Below, piece after piece: positions 26,510 to 37,879 of a stretch of DNA of 64,000 nt; position 1 is the first letter of the stretch; each line of letters starts with the position of its first letter. The notes below the pieces were generated by a model, which was not told the origin of the DNA, made no database searches, and saw only the letters and a program-made list of their open reading frames with translations. The stretch comes from Daphnia carinata (Eukaryota > Arthropoda > Branchiopoda > Diplostraca > Daphniidae): NCBI RefSeq assembly GCF_022539665.2, contig NC_081334.1, positions 4,372,424 to 4,436,423 of the forward strand, given 5' to 3'. The translations under genes and the position numbers were made by a program.

Positions 26510-29500
26510 CATCTTTTTGCTGTAAATGGGTGTAGAAAACAAAAAGAAAAAAAAAATGAAAAAAGACGAAATCTGTTTCGTTCATGAAAGAGACACAAAG
26601 ATGTTGGCTTGTCGTCTGCGCATCGTTGCCCATGCTCTTTCACCCCTTTTTTTTTTTTTTTTTCTTCTTCTACTTCTAAAAAGAGGGAAAAAAGACCATA
26701 ATTCGAATTCTTTGAAACGACTTCGTTTTGTTGGTACTGCGTGGTGGCTTGTTTTGTTCTACGCCTCCCCCCCCCCCCCCCCCCACCCTAAGAATAGCAT
26801 TCGACGAGATGAAATCAAAGTTTTTTACTTGGAACGCAGAAGCGATTGAAGATTTTTTTTTTTTTTTGCCTTTTGTTCGATACACTGTTGCCATAGCAAC
26901 TAGCCTCTTTCCTATTACGACTGCCATTACGACTCGATCGCGTCTCCTCCTCCCCCTCCTCTTTGCACTACCCCCGAATCGATACGACGCAGACAGGACG
27001 CAGTGGAATAAAGAGTCTCTCCTTTCACAACGGGATACAATTTGCTGGATGTATTTCTTTCTCGTTATAGCAGACGAGTCTCAACTCTTTTCAGGGCCTT
27101 TTTTTTTTTTTCTACTTCGTTCTTTCCTTTCTTATTGTAATATTTACATTTTTTTGGTAAAGAAGAAAAAAAAGGAAATGGTCTGGAGGGGAGGTGAGAT
27201 GCTGAGATTTTTCTACCCAGGGGTTTGTGGAGCTCCTCACTGTGGCGTCCATTTGATGATGAACTCTGAACCCTGGAAAGAAATGCTTCGCATCTTCTTT
27301 TGCTTTTTAATAATTCTACCTACATTTCTTTCTTTTTCGCTGTGCGCCTCTCTTTTTCTCACCTTTTGGGACGGTGCTCCGCTGCGAGACCCAAACGGTT
27401 GTAGTAGTTTGAAGACATGGGGAGAGGCTCTTCTTAATGTGCGTGTGTGTGTGTGTGTGTGTGTGGGGAAATTTTCTTTTTTTTTTTTTTTTTTTCTCTC
27501 TCCTGAACACAAAGAATTTCTTTGTAACGGGCCGAATGAGAGAGAGAACGAGAAAGATAGAAAAAGGATGTTATTCTTTTAAGCGTTGGGTTCGGTTGTA
27601 GATGCGCATTTTGGTGCGACAAGCGAAACAGCGCAGCAGCCGAGATCCGCAATGTTACGTGTCTCTTTTTCCTAATCCCGACGTGTCACGACGACTGCCG
27701 TTATTTCACGTACGACTTGTTGTGTGTCTATGTTGATAGTAGCCATTGATTCTGTTGGCGAGTCTCTTTTTCCCCTTAGATTTCTTTGTATATTTAAATG
27801 GAAATCTGAAGAAGAAGAAGATAAGATCTGGGGCCTCTTGAGGAGGGGGGAAGGGGGAGAGAAATCCCAGGCGGTGTTAGAGGGGGGTTGAGAGATGTCA
27901 AAAAGTCTCTTCCCACCAACGATATTCTCCTTCCCCTCCTATATGTTTTACCTGTAGAAGAAAAGAGCCGACTCGAGTCCGAGAAATTGAGGTAGCCCGT
28001 CATCTTTTTCTTAGGTCTTTTTTTTTTTTTTTTTTTTTCCTGACTTCCATGGGAAAGACGAACATTCTTTATAGTCGTTTGATAGGGGATTTGGAAAGGG
28101 AAAAAAAAAAAGGAACATTAGAATATGATGTATTAAAGAAGGAGAGAGAGAGAGAGAAAAAGAAAAGATGAAAATGGCTTTTCGCTTAATACCCTGTAAT
28201 AATGATTATCTATCGCCTAGGCAGAGGAAGAGCGAGGCTGTTCATTTCACGCGCGTGATGTTAATGAAGTCATTAGTTAGTCCTTTTTTTTTTTCTTACT
28301 TCGTGAGAGAAAAGTCGGCATGAAAAACACGAGAGTCGATTTGCATCCCACTATCCAAATCGATAGACACTCGTACAAGTACACAATGCGCCGTCGCCAT
28401 CGTCGATGTTCTTTTGTTTCTGGCCGGGACAAGAAAGAAAAAGTACACGTTTTATTTTCCCAAACACGCAACGCCAAAATTCACACAGAAAAAAAAAAGG
28501 GGGACGTGAATGTGTTGTTTTCTCTCGCCCGCTAAAATTAAAGTTGAAGTTTTGAAACAAGACGATTGAATGTGAGATTCCGTTAGCAACGTCTTTGGTG
28601 GCAAAGCCCAAACTTTTCTCTCACTCGTTCATTTTGCGTGACGTGCACTCTGTTGAAAAAACACGGAGCAATGAAAACTACATTCGTATATCATTTTTTT
28701 TTTTGTTGAAGAAAAAACGTTTGACCTACAAAGTAGTTGACGATGTATGGCATCCGGCGACTGACACTAAAATTGTCTCTTTTTTTTTAAATTTCAGTTG
28801 AAGGGGGGGTTTCGTTTCAATTTTTGTTCTATTCAAATGTCTTGTATCCCTGTCGCTTATTTTTTCTTGTTGAGGTCAAAATGCCAAACCGATGACGACT
28901 ACGACACTCTAACGGGGCATGTGACAACAACAACAAGATTCTTTTTCTTTTTTTTTTTTTCCTTTTCCCTTTTACGATTTGGTGTGTGGGGGGGGGATTT
29001 GAAATAAAGTGAGCGAGAGAGAACATGTCGTTTTGAATCAGACCTTCAATCGAACGGACATTTAAAAAAAAAAGAAAGAGAAGAAACGCTTATAATATGA
29101 CGGGGATGGAAGTCAATGATGGGGCACGACTTGCAAGAGGAAACTTTGTTGGAGGATCAAAAATGGCGGCTCTATAGACGGCCAGGGAGGAAACCCTGGG
29201 AGGTCTAAGAACCCGCCTCTTTTTACATGTTATTTTATTTCATTCTTTTCGTATGGGAGGGAAAAGGAGGCGGTGTGTTGGAGAATCACGGGGATGCAAC
29301 ACAAAAATGAAAGGGGAAAAAGAAGGAGAAGAAGAGTTTTATTTTTTTTTTGTTCAACATTTTCGGAACAAGAAAAGAATATCTAGTCGAGCGCGTTAAC
29401 GTCATCCGATCATCCCTTTTCTTCTCCTTCTTACCTGTCGAGTTGCTCCGTTGGGTTTTTTCGATTCCAAAAGTTCTTCTTCGTTTTTTTATTTTTTTTA

Positions 29501-32500
29501 ATGGTTGATCGAGTGAGGCGCCACTGATTACATAAATTTCAAATTCTGTTGAAGAAGAAAAAAGAGGGGGGGGGAGAGAGAAGTGTAGAATTTATTTTTA
29601 TCGTTTTTTTCATGTTGGCAGAGAAAAGTCACGCTGGACCGTGACTTTGAATCGTTTTTTTGTTTTCAGTGAGGGGAAATAAAAAAGAAAAAAAAAAAAA
29701 AAAGAGTTGACACATGTAAGAAAATGGCTGGACGAAAAGAAGAAAATCAAATAAGAAAATCAAAAGAAAACTAGTCTCTCTCTCTTGTCTTTATTTTATT
29801 GCGTTTTATAGCGCAATAACAACTGGATAAGGAAGGAAAGGGAAATAAAAGCCGGCCCGAAAGGTGCGAATTGTGACACGCCCATCGACACAAAAGAGCC
29901 ACACACCTTGTGTACGTGTCCAACTCGAAATTAGCATACGTATTTCTCATTGGCGAGCGAAGAGGAGGAAGGGGGGGGGGAGGCAGCCGAGCGTTGAAAC
30001 TTTTTTTTTGCCGTTATCTTCTTGGCCAACATCACCTGTGGCTCGGATGATCTTTTCTCGTGTGACGGTGACAAAAACCCGTTTGCAAATTTCCTTTTTT
30101 TTTTTTTTTTTGATAGTTCGGGGAGGGAGGTTTATAAGGAGCTCGTGAGTGTCCGTTCTCACACGAAATATAGACACCCGTTGCTGACGTCTGTTTGACT
30201 TTAAGCTTCCGCAGCGAGAGACACTTTGTACGAGCAATCGGATGGTCAGCAGTGGATTATATTATACAACTGCCTCTCTCTCTCTCTCTCTCTCTTTGGT
30301 TTTACGATTTCCTTTTGTTTGATGTCCGTGTCACAGAGGCACGAGAAACAAAAAGAAAAGCCCATTTTTGTTGTTTTTTATTTATAAACGTAATATATTT
30401 ATTTCTGGAGAAGAAAAAAAAAAAAAAAAAAAAAAAAGTGAAGAAGAAGAAGAGGAAGACAAATAGTTTGGCGGCTTTTCGACCATCATCATTCGTATCA
30501 CGCTCGGGTTATCAAACTGAGAATAAAGGGAGGAGGGAGGAACGACTTGACTTTGAATTGTCGGCTAGTCTTTTGATATACAAATGTATAACTTTTCTCT
30601 CCCTTGAAAGAAGAAGAAGAAGAAGAAGAAGAAAAATTCAATGATTTGATGGATCGCTCTAGCGTGCGCCCTTGTATCTTCAGGCGCCGCGCTCTCTCTC
30701 TCTCTGGGAAAGAAATAAAGGTGGAAGGAAAACAAAACAAAATATGAAAGAAGACGAAAAAGCCTTTGGCTATTTTCGGCAATCACAGCGCACCGGGGTT
30801 GGGTGGTAGAACTCGGTTTTTGTCTATGGCCTCGATGGCACGCAATTCGGGAGCGCTCTAAGCCTGGGCCGACTGTAGTCAATTACTTGATTGATGTTTT
30901 CAAATGAAAAAAAAAAGAAAGGTTGAAGAAAAAAAAAAAGCGCGAGAAATAGTTGAAAAGAGGGTTTACTGGAAAAACGTACAACAATTGTAATAAGTAT
31001 AATGACAAGTGTTTCAATGCGGATCTTCTTTCTCTCGGTGCTGATGATGATGATGGGTCGGCACGAAGGGTGATGATGACAGCCCTCCGCCGCCGATGGT
31101 TAGATCAGACCCGCCCCACAACTGTTGCGCGCACATCATTTTTTTATTTATTTATTTTTTTTTTTTTTTCTACTCACTTTGAAGGAGGCATTTCTCATCG
31201 AAAGAAAATAGCTCAAGAAGAAAATGAATTTTCAATTTGACACTTGATCGACTTTGTAATAGGAAAAACTGGCCTACACCGCCACGACAAGGTCCGCCTA
31301 GACATCGTCGTCTTTTGGGGGGTAAAAAAAAAAAAAAAAAAATCATCCCCGATTGGGGGACGTGTTATTCTTTTATTCCTTAACCCCTGAACAAAATCAA
31401 ATTCGACACACAGGGGGGGGTCCAACTATTTTATTTTTTTTTCTTTTCCCTTTTAAAAAACATTATTTATAAATATATATATCTATTTTTTTATTAGATA
31501 ACTTTTTTTTCTTTGTAAAAAGGGCAGGCTCTCTCAACGGGCGGTAAGGCCCCCCCCCCCTTTTTTTTTATCCCCCCCCCCCCACCCGAAAAAAAAAAAA
31601 AATACTCTGAAAAATTTTTCTTGTGTTCGCTTCTTTTCTCTAAGCGTGTCGTCGTAATTCGTGTTTCCCCTCCCTGCTGGCCGTCCATCCGGCCACACAC
31701 ACATAAAATTCACAGCCGCTCAAATGAAAAAACAAAAAAAAAAATTTATTTTATTTTTTTTTTTTTTTATATCTGCCTTCCTCCATTCAAAAATTGTAAC
31801 TCTTTTGTTTCATGACATCCGTTTTCTTTTTTGTTTTTGAAAAAAAAAAATGCAACAGGTGACCAGAGAAAGTACCGGACGGCGTACGCGTGCGAAGGGT
31901 CCATGTTGACGTTGTCTTGCAGCGACAACAACGAGGTGATCAACCTGCTGCGGGCCAACTACGGCCGTTTCTCCATCACCATCTGCAACGAGCACGGCGA
32001 CACGGACTGGTCCGTCAACTGCATGTCGCATCGTTCTCTACGCGCCCTACACTCCAAGTAAGTGCCATCTCTCTTTTTTTTTTCTCTTTTGTTTCTCTCT
32101 TTTGATTCGGATTGGTGATGCCTTGACGCCTTTTTGCTGTGTTTTTTTTTTTTCTTCACCAATCTGATGGAGAGAGAAAATAAGTTTTGAAAAAAGGGCA
32201 GCCGTGACCAAGAAAAAGAGAGAACCGGTTCTTTTGTGCGTGTGTGTCTGTGTGACTTTGGTTGAGAAAAAGAAGAAGAAGAAGAAGAAGAAGAGAGTCG
32301 TGTTGGGTTCTTCGACCTTCTTTTGCTTCTTTTTTCCCATTTGGCCCCAGAGGCGAGACATGTTGAAGAGGTGGAGGAAGAGGAGAGAAAGAGAGAAAGA
32401 GGAAGGATGATAATCAAAAAAACGAAAAAAAAAAAAATAAAGAAAGAACAAAAAAAAGAAAAAAATAGTGCTCCGTGCAAAGCTCTCTTGGCACGGCAGC

Positions 32501-35500
32501 CAGATCTAATCACGACCGGCATTGTGTGTTATTTATTTCTAAACCTTTTATTTACCATTTTCTTTTCTCTCTCTCTTTCCCCCCCCCCTTTTTTTTTTTT
32601 TTTATCTCGTGATTATGCATAGATGCAATCAGCAGACTAATTGCAGCATTCTGGCCAGCACCAACGTCTTCGGAGATCCGTGCCCAGGCACGCTCAAGTA
32701 CCTCGAAGCCCACTATCAATGCGTTCCAGGTAGGTTGGCTGGCCCCTCTTCTATTGTTGTCGTTCTATTACAAGACACCAATTTGCCACCCCCCACCCCC
32801 CAACAAAAACGGTCAATCAACGTTTTTTTGTTTTTTTTGGCGGGTGTAGGTGTAGGCTTTTCAAATGGCCATCATTGTCTAATGAATTTCTCTTTTTCCA
32901 TTGTTTTTTTTTTTTTTTTTGCATCCCATTTTATAGCGACGCCCACATCTTCGACAGCCAGGCCGAGGCCGCCTTGGTTCAGCTCGGTCGGACCGTCCAT
33001 CTGGAACACGTTGGGCTTGCAAAATGCCTCGTCGACGACGACGACGACGACCACATCCAATCCGATGGTGTTGTCGACGTCGACCGAACAAGCCGAGATA
33101 GTCCCCGCGGTCGTCGGCAACGCGACGTCGCAATTGTCGACAACGGCCATTTTGGAACAGGGCAACGGCACGTCCACCGCGTCCGCTGCAGTGACGACGA
33201 GTTCGACCACCGGCAAGCCGTCAACCACGACGACGACGACATCGACGACAACTCCATTGCCTAATCTCTTAGTGGAACTGACGGAAGTCACAGTGCTCGT
33301 CCCCGATTTCCCCGGCCGTCGTCCGCAATCTTCTTCCTCGTCGTCCACTCCGCTACCGCCGACCACCTCGACGCTGTCCATTTCCGGTTTCGAAGACGAT
33401 CAAGATCTCGTCGGACTGGACGACGTCGTCGTTGGCGTCGACAAAGAAAACGGACACGATCTAAATGGCGATCTCATTACCACTCCCGGTTCCAGTACGA
33501 CCGGTAAGCTTATAGCCTCCGCCATCTTTGTTGTTACTGAGAAATTCGTTTTTTTTTCTTTCTTCGCGCTTCCTTGGGGTACATTATTTTTTAAAAAGGA
33601 AAACAAAAAAAAAAAAAGAAAAGGGTAAAGAAGTTTTCGTGACGAGAGGGCGTGTTCCAGTACACCTATTATGATTCTATTCTGATTAGTTGCCTCCCCA
33701 TTTGTGGATGAAAAACACCGCCACCTTAGATTGTTCGCCTGGGCATTTCGTTTTTGTTTTTTTTTTTATTTCCAACAAATTTCGTTTCTCCCCCCCCCCC
33801 CTTCTCTTCCACAACGGCGGCTCGCGCTTAGATAACAATAATTGCATTTTTTTTTTCCCTCCTCCGAATGAGAAAGAAAGAGAGAGAGAGAGTCTTTTGA
33901 TTCATTCGGCAGACAGCAGCAGCAGCAGCTCATACAACGAACCATATTGGGACTGATGCGCATTTTCCTTTTCTTTTCTTTTTTTTTTTTTTTTTTTTTT
34001 TCATTTCTTTTTACTCGAGCTCTCTCTCTGGCTCTATCTTTCCTCTTTTCTTTTTATAGTATCTTTTCTATGTGTGTATGCCTACGAGTGTCTGCCGTGA
34101 GTGTGTGTCCGGCTGATGTCAGACACACATATACAGAAGTAGAGAGGAAAATAAAATAAAAAAAAGGAACAGGGGCGGCGAAGGGAAATAAAAAGAAGAA
34201 GAAGAACGTGTCACGGTTCATGGCGATGGCGTGAATAGAATCGGTCGCAGGGAATAGGAAAAAGAAAAAAAAAAAAAAAAAAAAAAAGGGAGGCGACACA
34301 CACGGGACAAGAGCCTCGAGTTATGAACCTACACACACAGAATGGAAAGAAGGGGGGGGGGGGGGAATGAAATAAGATAAATAAATGAAAACAGAGGATG
34401 AGACAGGAGAAAAGATCTCGTAGAAGCGTCGCGTTTCTCAGCAAGACACAATGGCACCTCGTTCATAAAAATGTACAAGAATTTAACGAACAACTTGATT
34501 TAACATCTTTTTTCTTTTCTGTTCAATTTCATGACGAAAAAAAAACAAACAAAACAAAACAAAACAAAACAAAACAAAAACAGCTGCCAGTAGTTCGAGA
34601 CCGAAAAGCTCTTCAGACCACAAATCACAGCGGCCACCTGGTGGCGTTGATCACAACATGTACTGCCAGCCGGCCGTTACGCGAGGATTGTACTGGAACT
34701 GGACCCGAAGTGGCGACCAAGTCGTTCAACCTTGCCCCGGAGGTGCGACCGGCTACGCCAGATGGTTCTGTTCGGCCGGCCAAGGAGCCGCAGCGTCGGC
34801 CGCTTGGTATCCATCGTCGCCCGATCTCAGCGAGTGCAAGTCGGTTTGGTTGACGAGCCTGGACTCGCGGATCGGCGAAGGCGACTCGATCATTTCCATC
34901 GCCAACGATTTGGCCCAAGTGACGCATTCCAAGACGCTCTACGGCGGCGACATGATGGCCGCCGCCCGTCTACTCCGACAAATGGCCCTGAAGATGGCCG
35001 CCGACCTGCAGGCATTCCCCGACTGGAGACAGCGCGAAGCCATCGTCACGGAGCTGGTGCAGAGCGTCGTCAGGGCCGGCTCCAGCCTCCTCGGATCGGC
35101 CCAGTCTCTGGCGTGGAGGGATCTCGGTCTCACCACGCCACCCATCGGAGCCGGAACAACAACAACAGCAGCAGTAGCGGTAGCGCTACCGCCACAAGCA
35201 CCGTCGGCTACCCTAAATTCCGCATCGTCTTCTTCGTCTGCGGATGCCGATGAAGTGGCATCCGTGGATCCGCATTACTACGCCACTCAACAGAGGGATC
35301 AGCACGCCAGAACGACGGCCACGGCCCTGCTCACCGGACTCGAGGAGAACGCCTTCTTGCTGGCCAACACCATCTCGCGGCAGAAATCCGTTTTCCAGTC
35401 ATTCGACAATATCCTCATGTCCGTCCGAGTGCTGGACATGAGGAACATCAACGAGCTGACGTTCCCCTCGGCCGAGGAGCTTCAAGTTTGGAAATCGAAA

Positions 35501-35722
35501 GAGGACTGGATCACTCTGCCCGCCGAGGCCCTGCTGGAGAACAGCGACAACGGCCTCGTCCGCGTCGTCTTGTTCGCCTATGAGCACATGGAGGACATTC
35601 TGAGCCCGACCAGCATGAACCATCAGCTACACAATCATCACCACTCGCACCGCGATCAGGCGACCGCGACCGGTTCCGGTTCCGTTTCCTCTCCCAACCG
35701 CCAACAACAACAACAACAACAT

Positions 35723-35759
<37 letters not shown>

Positions 35760-36579
35760 TTGGCCATTATTCGGAGCAGTACAATGCCACCCGCATCGTC
35801 AACTCTCGGGTGATTTCCGCCTCGCTGGGCAAGGGCCGTCACATCCAGCTGCCGCAGCCGGTGACGATCCGCTTCCAGCATCTGCGCCAGGATAACGTTT
35901 CCAATCCGACGTGCGTCTTCTGGGACTACACCATCAGCGGATGGTCGGACGAAGGCTGCAGGGTGCTGGCCACCAACCGGACGCACACCCAGTGCCGATG
36001 CGACCACTTGACCAACTTCGCCGTATTGATGGATCTCCACTCGACTCCGCTGACGTCGCTCCACCAGAGGGCTTTGGCCACCATCACCTACATCGGCTGC
36101 AGCATCTCGATCGTCTGCCTGGCCCTGGCCGTCGCCGTCTTCACCCTGTGCCACCGCCAGCTCAAGTCGGACCGGAACACGATCCACAAGAACCTCTGCC
36201 TCTGTCTCTTGCTGGCCGAGATCGTCTTTCTCTCGGGCATCAACGCGACGCACGACAGGATCGTCTGCGGCCTAGTTGCCGGCCTCCTCCACTTTTTCTT
36301 CCTCTGCGCCTTCATGTGGATGCTCCTGGAAGGATTCCAGCTCTACGTCATGCTGGTCGAGGTCTTTGAGTCGGACAAGTCGCGCGTCAAGTGGTATTAC
36401 CTCTGCGGATACGGAGTGCCCGTCCTCATCGACGCCGTCTCCTCGGTCGTCGATCCCTTCAGCTACGGCACTCTGGATTACTGCTGGCTCAGGGCCGACA
36501 ACTACTTCATCTTTAGCTTTGTCGGGCCGGTCATTCTCATCCTCGCTGTAAGTTCTTGATTGATGAAATGTGTGAACTT

Positions 36580-36610
<31 letters not shown>

Positions 36611-37319
36611 GAGACTTTTTAATTAACTTTTTTTTTTTTTTTTTTTCTGTTACGTTTGCCGACGCATGAAACAGGCCAATTTCGTCTTCTTGGGACTGGC
36701 TATTTGGGTCATGTACCGCCATCAGACCACGTCAGCTGTCATGAAGAGTAAAGAGCAATCGCGTCTGACTAACGCCAGGTACATTTCATTTTTGAAAATC
36801 TTGCAATTTGTAAACGTCACTCAATCCTCTTTTCTTTTTTTTTTTATTTTTATTTCCACCTCTATCAAAAAAAAAAAAAAAAAAAAAAATATTCAACAGG
36901 GTTTGGATCCGTGGATCGTTCATCTTGGTGTTCCTCTTGGGTTTGACGTGGACTTTTGGTCTTCTCTACTTGAGCGAGTCGACTGTGGCCATGGCCTACG
37001 TCTTCACCATCCTCAACAGTTTCCAGGGCGTCTTCATCTTCTTCTTCCACTGCTTCCAAAACGAGCAGGTCCGCAAGGACGTCTACAAGGCCCTACACCG
37101 GCACGGATGCTTGCCGTCCAGCTGCCTGGCCGGCAACTCGTCATCGTCCAGCACGTCGGCCACGTCGCCCAGCACCGGAGGCAAAGACAATCAGACCATT
37201 TTCTACGGATCGAGCGGTGCCACCTCTGCCGGCGCCACTCTGACGGCCAGCGACGCTCTGACCACAGCCACTGTAAGTTAACGTTGATTGATTTCGATTA
37301 ACTGATGCATGACTGGTCC

Positions 37320-37367
<48 letters not shown>

Positions 37368-37847
37368 AAATTTTCCCTTGCAAGATTCGAAACTAGTAAA
37401 GAGAGACGTGAATGATTAATCGTTTTTGTTTTTGATTATGTTTTTGATGAATGCAGTACATGCCCCAGCCGTGGAGAGGTCCCGCCGACGTGACCCTGGT
37501 TGCCCCCCAGCTCAGCAACAACAACAGCAGCATGCGACTCAACAACACCAAGAACAGCCAATTGCGATCCAGCGCTCGAACACTCAAACAGCAGCCAATC
37601 ATCAACTCACCTCACGAACTCGAGGTAAATTCATTCGAGCGTTAAACGGTTCGACGTGTGGTTAAACTAATGTGTCCATTTCTGTTCGTCCTTTTAGAAT
37701 GGATCGTACAAATCGTACGGACGTGATTCTGGCAATGGCAGCTCGGAACAGGATGACTCTTCTCCCCGTCAGCAGCAACTCCGCGCCCAACAGCCGCTGG
37801 TTCAGCAACAAGTCCAACTTCAGCAGCAACAACAGGCTTTGCTCCAG

Positions 37848-37879
<32 letters not shown>

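Larger units (their letters stand above)
22203..31858 (+). other. Cirl: long Cirl intron (9.7 kb)
   Basis: The interval between the signal-peptide exon and the first lectin exon is rich in poly-T, (GT)n, (CT)n, a C18 run and GA repeats. I found no additional exon with a recognisable domain. The long plus-strand frame at 26728-27582 reads through poly-C, poly-T and (GT)n and is not treated as a gene. First long introns commonly hold enhancers; none is identifiable by eye. Confidence 0.7.

Noticed and set aside
26728-27582. 284-codon open frame on the plus strand inside the long Cirl intron
   Set aside because: It reads through C18, several poly-T runs and a (GT)n array, giving Pro, Phe and Val/Cys strings. 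No domain, no start context, and its codon content is that of the repeats.
32872-33381. Minus-strand frame of 169 codons opposite the Thr-rich Cirl exon
   Set aside because: Poly-Val/Asp/Ser composition is explained by the reverse complement of ACG/ACC Thr codons.
35627-36253. 208-codon minus-strand frame opposite the GAIN/7TM exon
   Set aside because: Shadow of the GC-rich sense coding sequence; contains a poly-Leu run from the CAG tract.
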